Shown piece by piece: positions 1 to 5,788 of a stretch of 6,704 nt of DNA. Positions within the stretch are counted from its first letter, which is position 1, and each line of letters opens with the position of its first letter. The DNA is from Bacteroidota bacterium. GTDB taxonomy: Bacteria; Bacteroidota; Bacteroidia; UBA7662; CANHCV01. The DNA is taken from assembly GCA_027488715.1 (NCBI GenBank), contig JAIYBD010000096.1, positions 1 through 6,704 of the forward strand, given 5' to 3'. The notes beneath the pieces were generated by a model. The model was not told the origin of the DNA. It did not search any database and saw only the letters and a list, made by a program, of their open reading frames with translations. The translations under genes and the position numbers were made by a program.

Positions 1-84
1 CAAGACGGTGCTTTGAATTTGAAAGCTGCGGAGGAGTTCGTGTTGGTGCACGGCAGGCCCCATTCGGCGGTGATTAAGTTTTAA
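1..84 (+). CDS. C-terminal end of an unidentified protein (partial)
   Basis: Reading from base 1 in frame 1 gives 27 codons followed by TAA at 82-84. The peptide begins QDGALNLKAAEEF and ends in VHGRPHSAVIKF. The alternation of hydrophobic and polar residues near the end suggests a final beta strand, but the fragment is too short to assign to a family. The reading frame is supported by the absence of internal stops and by the strong terminator that begins two bases after the stop codon. The gene converges on kynU. I do not recognise the protein and assign no function. Confidence 0.6.
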   Translation, partial: QDGALNLKAAEEFVLVHGRPHSAVIKF

Positions 85-85
85 G

Positions 86-113
86 AAAAAAGGGGGCTGA
101 TGCCCCCTTTTTT
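86..113. terminator. Bidirectional Rho-independent terminator between convergent genes
   Basis: A perfect 12-bp stem is formed by A6G5C at 86-97 and GC5T6 at 102-113, with a TGAT loop at 98-101. The plus strand carries a run of seven T at 108-114. The minus strand also ends in a T-rich tract, because the plus strand reads AAGAAAAAA before the G run. The hairpin can therefore end transcription of both the upstream plus-strand gene and kynU. Its right edge reaches base 113, the last base of the kynU stop codon (TAA, complement of 113-115), so stop codon and terminator overlap. Confidence 0.93.
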
Positions 114-1399
114 TATCCTTCTGCTAAAATCCCATGCATCACTTCGTACACCTCGAATACTTCTTCGAAGCGGTTGTACAAAGGCACCGGTGCGAAACGA
201 ATCACATTCGGTTCCCGCCAATCGGTAAGGACGCCTTTGGTATGTAGGGCATTGAACAATTCCTTGCCTCGAGGACCCGCCAAAAGACTCACCTGGCATC
301 CGCGTTCGTGTTCGTTGGCGGGGGTAATGACTTCAATTTGCGCATTGGGGAATTCGGTGGCTACGCGATTCAACAAGAAATGCGCAAATCCCGAAAGCTT
401 CAGCGATTTTTCCCGCAAGCGGTTCATGCCCACTTCGTCGAAAATTTCCAAGGAAGCCAAATGGGCGGCCATCGGCAGAATTTGAGCGTTGCTCAACTGC
501 CAACCGTCGGCGCCCACCATCGGAATAAAACCTTTTTTCATCAAAAACCGCTCGTCTTCCTTGTGTCCCCACCAACCTGCAAAACGAGGGAGCTCGGGGT
601 TGTTCTCGTGGCGTTGGTGAACAAAACATCCCGAGGTGCCGCCAGGGCCGGAGTTCAAATATTTGTACGAACACCAAACGGCAAAATCCACGTTCCAATC
701 GTGCAATTGCAAGGGCAAATTTCCAGCTGCGTGGGCCAGATCGAATCCGGCAACGGCTCCAATTTCGTGGGCCTTTTCGGTGATGGACTTCAGATCAAAA
801 AATTGACCGGTGTAGTAATTCACTCCTCCCATCATGACCAAGGCGATCTCATCGCGGTGGGATTCGAGGGTGCTCAAAACATCTTCTAAATGGAGGGTAT
901 GTTCGCCGGCTCTGGGGTGCAACTCAATGAGGTGTTCGTTGGGATCGAGTCCGTGGAACTTGAGTTGACTTTCGAGGGCGTATTGATCGGACGGAAAAGC
1001 ACCGCCTTCGCAAACGATTTTGGTTCGTTTTCCTTGGGGGCGGAAGAAGCTCACCATCATGAAATGAAGGTTGGAGGTGAGGTTATTCATCACCACCACT
1101 TCGGAGGGAAGGGCGCCAACAACGCGAGCAGCTTTTTCTTTGAGAAAATGGTGGTAAGGTTTCCACGGGCGAACGGCCTCGAAATGACCTTCTACACCCA
1201 TTTCGGCCCAATCGTTCAATTCGGTTTCAATGTATTCCCGGGCCGATTTTGGCATGGCTCCCAACGAATTTCCAGTGAGGTAAATGCAGGGTTTGCCATG
1301 CAATTTGGGAATGTGGAAGCGATCGCGGTAGCTGGAAAGAGGATCTTCCTGATCCATCTGTTGGGCGAATGCCCGACTGGCTTCGAAGTTCATCGGCAT
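113..1399 (-). CDS. kynU: Kynureninase
   Basis: This 428-residue protein is a PLP-dependent fold-type I enzyme that hydrolyses L-kynurenine or 3-hydroxykynurenine to (3-hydroxy)anthranilate and alanine in cytoplasmic tryptophan breakdown, or in the kynurenine route to NAD. Family marks are all visible: YLTGNSLG at 40-47, a His at 72 matching the substrate-contacting His102 of the human enzyme, FDLAHAAGN at 219-227 with the PLP-binding Asp220, the Schiff-base Lys246 in WCSYKYLNSGPGG, GWWGH at 275-279, Asn304, and Arg401 in VIRFAPVPLYN. Length is normal. The ATG overlaps the stop of the upstream kinase by one base (TAATG), which favours this start; a second ATG lies two codons in. It is the last gene of the trpS block and ends at the shared terminator. 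No other kynurenine-pathway gene is in the window, so catabolism and NAD synthesis cannot be told apart here. Confidence 0.97.
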   Translation of the reverse strand: MPMNFEASRAFAQQMDQEDPLSSYRDRFHIPKLHGKPCIYLTGNSLGAMPKSAREYIETELNDWAEMGVEGHFEAVRPWKPYHHFLKEKAARVVGALPSEVVVMNNLTSNLHFMMVSFFRPQGKRTKIVCEGGAFPSDQYALESQLKFHGLDPNEHLIELHPRAGEHTLHLEDVLSTLESHRDEIALVMMGGVNYYTGQFFDLKSITEKAHEIGAVAGFDLAHAAGNLPLQLHDWNVDFAVWCSYKYLNSGPGGTSGCFVHQRHENNPELPRFAGWWGHKEDERFLMKKGFIPMVGADGWQLSNAQILPMAAHLASLEIFDEVGMNRLREKSLKLSGFAHFLLNRVATEFPNAQIEVITPANEHERGCQVSLLAGPRGKELFNALHTKGVLTDWREPNVIRFAPVPLYNRFEEVFEVYEVMHGILAEG

Positions 1400-2013
1400 T
1401 AGAACAATCCGTTTAGTTCGGCATCGATTTTCGAGATGATGGATCCCAAGTGTTCCTCGTTTCGTTCGTAATCCAACTCATCGATGGGGATGATTAAAAC
1501 TTTTCCCTTATCGTAAGTAGAAATCCACGCCTCATAGCGTTCGTTTAGGCGTTTGAGGTAATCGAGTCGAATGCCGTCTTCGTATTCTCTTCCGCGCTTT
1601 TGAATGTTGTTCACCAGGGCGGGAACGGATGCGCGAAGGTAGATCATCAAATCAGGCGGGGAGATCAACTCGCTCATGGTATCGAACAAGTTCTTGTAAT
1701 TGGTAAAATCACGTGAGCTCATCAATCCCATGCTGTGCAGGTTGGGAGCAAAGATGAAGGCATCTTCGTAGATGGTTCGATCTTGGATCACGCTTTTTTC
1801 CGACTTTTGGATATCAACGATTTGTTGGAATCGGTTGTGGAGGAAGAAGATCTGTAAGTTGAAACTCCAACGCTGCATGTCGTTGTAAAAATCGTTCAAG
1901 TACGGGTTATCGTCAACCGTTTCGAATTGGGTTTCCCACTGGTAATGTTTGGCGAGCAAACGGGTGAGGGTTGTTTTCCCGGCTCCGATGTTTCCTGCGA
2001 TGGCTACGTGCAT
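1399..2013 (-). CDS. Deoxynucleoside kinase (dNK/dGK-dAK family)
   Basis: This 204-residue cytosolic kinase phosphorylates deoxynucleosides to 5'-monophosphates in nucleotide salvage. The P-loop GNIGAGKT lies at 7-14. ETVDDNPYL at 31-39 carries the presumed catalytic Glu31, where many relatives have EPV. A DRT motif at 78-80 replaces the ERS-type motif of human deoxycytidine kinase. RAS at 127-129 and a basic lid segment KRGREYE at 139-145 follow. The stretch YEDAFIFAPNLHSMGL is strongly conserved in Bacteroidota relatives. Length is normal for bacterial members. Substrate preference (deoxyadenosine, deoxyguanosine or others) cannot be read from the sequence. The start is 12 nt after the trpS stop, behind an A-rich leader, and its stop overlaps the kynU ATG, so the three genes are probably cotranscribed. 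Confidence 0.93.
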   Translation of the reverse strand: MHVAIAGNIGAGKTTLTRLLAKHYQWETQFETVDDNPYLNDFYNDMQRWSFNLQIFFLHNRFQQIVDIQKSEKSVIQDRTIYEDAFIFAPNLHSMGLMSSRDFTNYKNLFDTMSELISPPDLMIYLRASVPALVNNIQKRGREYEDGIRLDYLKRLNERYEAWISTYDKGKVLIIPIDELDYERNEEHLGSIISKIDAELNGLF

Positions 2014-2025
2014 GGTTTTCGTTGA

Positions 2026-3021
2026 TTAAAATGGTTTGAATCCCCACAGATCGCGTACTTCTTGCAGGGTTTTAGAGGATGATTCGCGGGCTTTTTCAGC
2101 ACCGTCTTTCAATACGCGGTTGATCAATGCTGTATCGTTTTCAATATCAACGATGCGTTCCCGGATGGGGGCAATGAACGCGAGGGTATCTTCGGCCAAT
2201 TGTTTTTTGAGATCTCCGTAACGGATGGAGCAATCGGCATAGGTTTTTTTGTAGTGTTTCACCACATCAGGGGTTGAAACCAAGCCCAAAAGGGTGAACA
2301 AATTCTGGATGAAAACGGGCGGCTTGGAATTCGGTTCCGTTGGCCCTTGGTCGGTTAATGCCCGCATGATTTTTTTGCGGGTCACCTCGGGGGCATCAGC
2401 CAAATAAATGGCGTTGTTTTCCCCTTCGCTTTTCCCCATTTTTCCACTTCCGTCAAGTCCGGGAACTTTCACCAGTTGTTTGCCAAAGTTGTAGGCCACG
2501 GGTTCGGGGAAAACATCCATTCCGTGGAAGTGATTGAATCGACGGGCAAAGGTTCTGGTCATTTCCAAATGTTGCTCTTGGTCTTTGCCAACGGGCACTT
2601 TGTGGGCCTTGTGGATGAGGATGTCGGCCGCCATGAGAACGGGATACGTTAACAAGCCGGCATTCACATTTTCGGGTTGTTTTCGCGCTTTGTCTTTGAA
2701 CGAGGTGGTTTTCATCAGCTCGCCTAGGTAGGCTTGCATGTTGAGGGCTAGGTACAATTCGAAGGTTTCAACTAGGTCGCTTTGGCGATAGATGGTTGCG
2801 GTGTTGGGGTCGATGCCACAGGCCAAGTATTCGGCGAGGACCGACCGAACGCTGGCCGACAAGGCTTTGGGATCGGGGTGGGTGGTGAGGGCGTGATAAT
2901 CGGCAATAAAGAAGTAGCAGCGATTTTCTTGCTGCATGGTGATGAAGTTTTTTAAGGCTCCGAAGTAATTTCCTAAATGCAATCGCCCGGTGGAGCGAAT
3001 CCCACTCACAACTGTTTCCAT
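2026..3021 (-). CDS. trpS: Tryptophanyl-tRNA synthetase
   Basis: This 331-residue class I aminoacyl-tRNA synthetase charges tRNA-Trp with tryptophan using ATP. The Rossmann-fold signature appears as HLGN at 15-18, and the KMSKS loop as KMGKS at 194-198, a common TrpRS variant. MAADILIHKA at 130-139 holds Asp133, equivalent to the residue that reads the indole NH in the Geobacillus enzyme (Asp132). GKDQ at 145-148 is the family's GxDQ motif. Length matches bacterial TrpRS (about 330). The start METVVSGIRSTG places the first strand as expected. It is the first gene of the minus-strand block and faces the divergent alpha/beta hydrolase gene. I see no T-box or Trp-rich leader peptide in the roughly 100 bases upstream, and only a one-mismatch promoter box (TTCATTTG, complement of 3034-3041) with no convincing partner. 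Confidence 0.98.
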   Translation of the reverse strand: METVVSGIRSTGRLHLGNYFGALKNFITMQQENRCYFFIADYHALTTHPDPKALSASVRSVLAEYLACGIDPNTATIYRQSDLVETFELYLALNMQAYLGELMKTTSFKDKARKQPENVNAGLLTYPVLMAADILIHKAHKVPVGKDQEQHLEMTRTFARRFNHFHGMDVFPEPVAYNFGKQLVKVPGLDGSGKMGKSEGENNAIYLADAPEVTRKKIMRALTDQGPTEPNSKPPVFIQNLFTLLGLVSTPDVVKHYKKTYADCSIRYGDLKKQLAEDTLAFIAPIRERIVDIENDTALINRVLKDGAEKARESSSKTLQEVRDLWGFKPF

Positions 3022-3090
3022 GGCTCGAAATTACAAATGAAGGGCGGGAATAAAAAATGAATCTCTTACCGAACTGGGATTTTGTTCTTC

Positions 3091-3109
3091 TAAAGAATCG
3101 TTAAAGAAT
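3091..3109. repeat. Direct repeat TAAAGAAT, two copies in the divergent intergenic region
   Basis: TAAAGAAT occurs at 3091-3098 and again at 3102-3109. The copies are offset by 11 bases, about one helical turn, so both face the same side of the DNA. They lie between the divergent starts of trpS and the alpha/beta hydrolase gene. This geometry would suit binding by a dimeric regulator, but the repeat is short and AT-rich and could be chance. No regulator gene is nearby. Confidence 0.4.
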
Positions 3110-3163
3110 TCCACCGTTTGTTAAGGGGGTACTTTTTGGCCATGAATGCTGGTTTTCAACGAG

Positions 3164-3171
3164 TACTTTTG
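3164..3171 (+). promoter_or_regulatory. Candidate -7 promoter box TACTTTTG before the alpha/beta hydrolase gene
   Basis: The octamer fits the Bacteroidota primary sigma consensus TAnnTTTG exactly. The nearest upstream TTG (3136-3138) is 25 bases away, a little longer than the usual spacing of about 19-23. If used, transcription would start only a few bases before the ATG at 3181, giving a very short leader and ruling out the earlier possible starts. The assignment is weak. Confidence 0.3.
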
Positions 3172-3180
3172 TTTCCGTTC

Positions 3181-4041
3181 ATGAATCCTCCCTCCATCCT
3201 TTTTTTGTTTTCTGCCTTATTGGTGAAGATATTCGGTCGAATTTTCCCCAAAGCGCTTGCTCCTCTTGCCTTGCGATTGTTCCTTACGCCTTTCAGCATG
3301 AAACAGCATCCCAAGGAGAAAGAGCAGATGAAACAAGCAAAAAAGTTGTTTTTAGAGCATCGGAATCACCGCATCGCAGTGTACGATTGGGGAGGAAATG
3401 GTCCGAAAATTTTATTGGTGCATGGATGGAGTGGAAGAGGGACTCAAATGGGAAGTTTGGCGCTATGGTTGCGCGATCGGGGCTATCACCCCATCAGTTT
3501 CGATGCGCCAGGCCACGGGAAAAGTACAGGAAATACCTGCTCATTGCTGGCGTTTTCAGAAACGATCAATTTCCTTCAGGAAGAATTTCACATGGTGATG
3601 GCCATCGGCCATAGTTTGGGAGGCGCTTCGCTCATTCTATCTCAATCCATGGGGCAACGATTTTTCCAATTGGCCACCATCGCCGCCCCATCTTCCGTAG
3701 CGGATGCCATGACTCATTTTGGGAAAAAGTTTGGGTGGAACTCGAAGTTGTTGGCCACCACCATGGAGTACACCGAAAATAAATTCAACACCACCCTCGA
3801 AAGCGTATCTGCTGCAAGTTTATCCCAAACCATTTGGTGCGATGGACTCATCATTCACGACGAAAACGACGACCAAGTTTCCTTGAAGAATGCAGAATTT
3901 ATTCATCAAGGATGGAAAAATTCCAAGTTGTACATCACCCATCAATTGGGACATTTCAAAATTTTACATCATCCTCAAACCTTTGAGGCATTGGGTGGTT
4001 TCTTTCCAAAAGTAGATGACTCGGGAATGCCAATTTCCTAA
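3181..4041 (+). CDS. Alpha/beta hydrolase with hydrophobic N-terminus
   Basis: From the ATG at 3181 this is a 286-residue alpha/beta-hydrolase-fold protein. The oxyanion-hole motif HGWSG is at 81-85, the nucleophile elbow GHSLGG at 143-148 with Ser145, an acid candidate Asp230 in HDENDDQV, and the catalytic His258 in LGHFK. DAPGHGKS at 108-115 is the usual loop after the third strand. Residues 5-38 are strongly hydrophobic and may dock on or enter the membrane; they are followed by a basic stretch up to about residue 56. Substrate is unknown; esterase, lipase or thioesterase roles are possible, and a MenH-like role is considered in the findings. Earlier starts exist in frame (ATG 3142, TTG 3118); I chose 3181 because the hydrophobic segment then begins near residue 5, as I recall for relatives. 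The gene precedes the four-helix gene by 28 bases. Confidence 0.88.
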   Translation: MNPPSILFLFSALLVKIFGRIFPKALAPLALRLFLTPFSMKQHPKEKEQMKQAKKLFLEHRNHRIAVYDWGGNGPKILLVHGWSGRGTQMGSLALWLRDRGYHPISFDAPGHGKSTGNTCSLLAFSETINFLQEEFHMVMAIGHSLGGASLILSQSMGQRFFQLATIAAPSSVADAMTHFGKKFGWNSKLLATTMEYTENKFNTTLESVSAASLSQTIWCDGLIIHDENDDQVSLKNAEFIHQGWKNSKLYITHQLGHFKILHHPQTFEALGGFFPKVDDSGMPIS

Positions 4042-4069
4042 GAATCTCTTTTTTGGAAAAACAAACCTC

Positions 4070-4555
4070 ATGAATTTAGAAGATCTACAAGTGTACCAGA
4101 AAGCCATGGAATTGGCGGAAGAGATTTGGAAACTTACTCAAAATTGGGACGGTGATGCTGCGGAGCTTCGCCATCAAACCCGACAATCTTTCGATGCTTG
4201 GGCCATTTATCTTTCTCTGGGATACGGACAGTACCAAAGTGCAGAAAAATTAAAACACATCCACGAATGCAAAGGCCAAGTATTGGTGTCAAAAACCTTG
4301 CTTCAAAAAGCGTTAAACCGCGGATTTTTATCTACAGAGTCGTTTGATTTTTTTCATGAAGAGATGGAGCAATACTTGGTTCGGTTGAACAATTACATTA
4401 AATCCATCCATCGCAGGGGCAGTCATTCTCCTTCTCGAAGTCACCGTTCCGAATCTTATTCCCCGAAAGGTGAAGAAGATTCCGTCTTGGATGGTACTTT
4501 TGCGTACCGAAATCACGAAGAAGATGGCTACAACTCGAATTTGGACACCTATTAA
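4070..4555 (+). CDS. Four-helix bundle protein with extended Ser/Arg/His tail
   Basis: This 161-residue protein starts MNLEDLQVYQKAMELAEEIW and matches the four-helix bundle family related to proteins encoded in 23S rRNA intervening sequences (TIGR02436 type). Four amphipathic helices can be read at about 3-25, 28-50, 54-82 and 89-113. LGYGQY at 50-55 sits where most relatives have a more conserved AEGYGRY-like turn. Family members usually end near residue 115-125. Here a tail of about 45 residues follows, first Ser/Arg/His-rich (SHSPSRSHRSESYSPK at 118-133), then acidic and polar, with no predicted fold. The function of the family is unknown. The ATG at 4070 is preferred over an in-frame ATG at 4016 because the family's N-terminus begins there and 4016 lies inside the previous gene. 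The last 32 bases overlap menB. Confidence 0.85.
   Translation: MNLEDLQVYQKAMELAEEIWKLTQNWDGDAAELRHQTRQSFDAWAIYLSLGYGQYQSAEKLKHIHECKGQVLVSKTLLQKALNRGFLSTESFDFFHEEMEQYLVRLNNYIKSIHRRGSHSPSRSHRSESYSPKGEEDSVLDGTFAYRNHEEDGYNSNLDTY
4493..4508 (+). promoter_or_regulatory. Candidate menB promoter box inside a small inverted repeat
   Basis: The sequence GGTAC-TTTTGC-GTACC is a perfect 5-bp inverted repeat around a 6-base loop. It contains TACTTTTG (4495-4502), an exact TAnnTTTG box and the same octamer as at 3164-3171. It lies 15 bases before the menB ATG and inside the tail of the four-helix gene. No TTG is seen at the expected upstream distance; one at 4487-4489 is too close. It may be an internal menB promoter, an operator or an RNA hairpin near the start, or chance. 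Confidence 0.3.
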
Positions 4556-5348
4556 GGAATACTCCGAAATCCTTTTTGAATACCACGAAGGGATTGCAAA
4601 AATTACCATTAACCGACCACGTTACCGCAACGCCTTCACCCCCAAAACGGTGATGGAAATGTGTGATGCCATGGTCATTTGCCGGGAAAGTCAAGATATT
4701 TACACTGTAATCCTCACCGGAGCGGGCGACAAAGCTTTCTGCTCAGGGGGAGATCAAAACATCAAGACCATTGGCGGATACAAAGACGAAAGCGGCGTTC
4801 CTCGCCTCAACGTTTTGGATCTGCAACGATTGATTCGTTCCATTCCCAAGCCGGTGGTGGCGATGGTAAACGGATTCGCTATTGGTGGCGGACATGTTTT
4901 GCAAGTGGTTTGCGATCTTTCCATCGCTTCAGAAAACGCCATCTTCGGGCAAACCGGACCCAAAGTAGGTTCGTTCGATGGCGGATTTGGTTCTTCCTAT
5001 TTGGCACGAATTGTTGGTCAGAAAAAAGCACGGGAAATTTGGTTCCTCTGTCGTCAATATTCCGCTCAGCAAGCGTTGGATATGGGATTGGTGAACCACG
5101 TTGTTCCTTTTGAACAATTGGAAGATGAAACCGTACAATGGTGCAATGAGATGATGGATAAAAGTCCGTTGGCTTTGCGCATGATTAAAATGGGATTGAA
5201 TGCCGAATTGGATGGCCAAGCTGGAATTCAAGAATTAGCAGGAAATGCAACCTTGTTGTATTACTTCACCGAAGAATCTCAGGAAGGACGCAAGGCATTC
5301 CTCGAAAAACGAAAGCCCGATTTTAAGAAATTCCCTAAATTCCCATAA
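4524..5348 (+). CDS. menB: 1,4-dihydroxy-2-naphthoyl-CoA synthase (naphthoate synthase)
   Basis: This 274-residue crotonase-fold enzyme closes the second ring of the menaquinone headgroup, turning o-succinylbenzoyl-CoA into 1,4-dihydroxy-2-naphthoyl-CoA. It carries the oxyanion-hole segments CSGGDQ at 73-78 and IGGGH at 120-124. GQTGPKVGSFDGG at 142-154 is diagnostic: Gly145 matches Gly156 of the E. coli enzyme, marking the bicarbonate-dependent type I active site rather than the Asp-containing type II. Tyr86, Ser150, Asp152, Trp173 and Tyr247 match E. coli Tyr97, Ser161, Asp163, Trp184 and Tyr258. Length is normal. The ATG at 4524 is chosen over an in-frame ATG at 4470, since MATTRIWTPIKEY fits the family's N-terminus. 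Its first 32 bases overlap the four-helix gene in another frame. Other men genes are not recognised here. Confidence 0.97.
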   Translation: MATTRIWTPIKEYSEILFEYHEGIAKITINRPRYRNAFTPKTVMEMCDAMVICRESQDIYTVILTGAGDKAFCSGGDQNIKTIGGYKDESGVPRLNVLDLQRLIRSIPKPVVAMVNGFAIGGGHVLQVVCDLSIASENAIFGQTGPKVGSFDGGFGSSYLARIVGQKKAREIWFLCRQYSAQQALDMGLVNHVVPFEQLEDETVQWCNEMMDKSPLALRMIKMGLNAELDGQAGIQELAGNATLLYYFTEESQEGRKAFLEKRKPDFKKFPKFP

Positions 5349-5360
5349 TAATCCAATCGG

Positions 5361-5648
5361 ATGTTGAATAACGATCGCCAACGGTTGCGGTTCATGGCAG
5401 CCATCGAAGGAATTTCCTACTTGCTATTGGTGGGAATTGCCGTTCCTGTAAAATATTTCATGAACGACCCGACTTTGGTCAAATGGATTGGCCAAATTCA
5501 CGGCATCTTTTTCATTGCTTTTTTGGTTCTCAGCGTAACCTACGCTCGAAAACACCAATGGAAATTTTTGACTTTAATTTGGTTTCTGCTCGTTTCTAGT
5601 TTCATTCCATTTGGCACCTTTTACATGGATCGAAAACTCCTAAAATAG
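5361..5648 (+). CDS. DUF3817 small integral membrane protein
   Basis: This 95-residue protein matches the DUF3817 family of small membrane proteins of unknown function. Three hydrophobic segments are visible at about residues 12-32, 41-61 and 67-85, with charged ends (DRQRLR at the N-terminus, DRKLLK at the C-terminus). The family pattern IEGISYLLL at 15-23, followed by VPVKYF and then GQIHGIFFIAF at 44-54, is clear. The ATG follows the menB stop by 12 bases, so it is probably cotranscribed with menB. Placement next to a menaquinone gene could hint at a membrane redox setting, but that is guesswork. No terminator follows before the tRNA promoter region. Confidence 0.9.
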   Translation: MLNNDRQRLRFMAAIEGISYLLLVGIAVPVKYFMNDPTLVKWIGQIHGIFFIAFLVLSVTYARKHQWKFLTLIWFLLVSSFIPFGTFYMDRKLLK

Positions 5649-5681
5649 AAGAGTTCGATCAAAATTTTGGACAAGAAGCCG

Positions 5682-5689
5682 TATATTTG
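5682..5689 (+). promoter_or_regulatory. Candidate tRNA-Arg promoter -7 box TATATTTG
   Basis: TATATTTG matches the Bacteroidota TAnnTTTG consensus exactly and ends 11 bases before the mature tRNA 5' end, which would give a short 5' leader. A TTTTG at 5665-5669 lies upstream, but its 12-base spacing is shorter than usual, so the -33 element is unclear. This promoter probably also serves the DUF2911 gene behind the tRNA. Confidence 0.6.
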
Positions 5690-5700
5690 CGGCACAATTT

Positions 5701-5773
5701 GGCTCCGTAGTTCAATGGATAGAATATCAGATTCCGGTTCTGAGGGTTGGGGGTTCGAGTCCCTCCGGAGTCA
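5701..5773 (+). tRNA. tRNA-Arg (anticodon CCG)
   Basis: A complete cloverleaf can be folded by hand. The acceptor stem GGCTCCG (5701-5707) pairs with CGGAGTC (5766-5772), with one G-T pair. The D stem is GTTC/GAAT (5710-5713 with 5722-5725). The anticodon stem is TCAGA/TCTGA (5727-5731 with 5739-5743), around the loop TTCCGGT. The variable loop is GGGTT. The T stem is GGGGG/CCCTC, around TTCGAGT. The anticodon CCG at 5734-5736 reads CGG codons, hence arginine. The discriminator is A5773. The next bases are CTAA, so CCA is not encoded and must be added after transcription. The gene is 73 bases long with no intron. Confidence 0.95.
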
Positions 5774-5788
5774 CTAAAATTATCAAAA

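Noticed and set aside
308..1402. Two long plus-strand open frames (308-889 and 890-1402) opposite kynU
   Set aside because: They lie antisense to a fully conserved kynureninase. Their translations look like no known protein and are explained by codon bias of the real gene.
3022..3117. T-box riboswitch or Trp leader peptide controlling trpS
   Set aside because: The roughly 100-base region shows no T-box-like sequence, no run of Trp codons and no terminator hairpin on the minus strand.
4003..4059. Imperfect inverted repeat (TTTCCAAAAG at 4003-4012, CTTTTTTGGAAA at 4048-4059) at the end of the hydrolase gene
   Set aside because: It is AT-rich, needs a 2-base bulge and a 35-base loop, and is not followed by a T tract, so it is not a convincing terminator.
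4070..4555. Four-helix protein as an Avd-like part of a diversity-generating retroelement
   Set aside because: Avd shares this fold, but there is no reverse transcriptase, template repeat or variable repeat in the window, and the neighbours are housekeeping genes.
5660..5669. Palindrome CAAAATTTTG before the tRNA
   Set aside because: It is short and AT-only in the core, with no loop or T tract. Chance is the simplest explanation.
5747..5788. Longer N-terminus of the DUF2911 protein from TTG 5747
   Set aside because: These codons lie inside the T arm and acceptor of the tRNA gene, and ATG 5789 gives a normal signal peptide.
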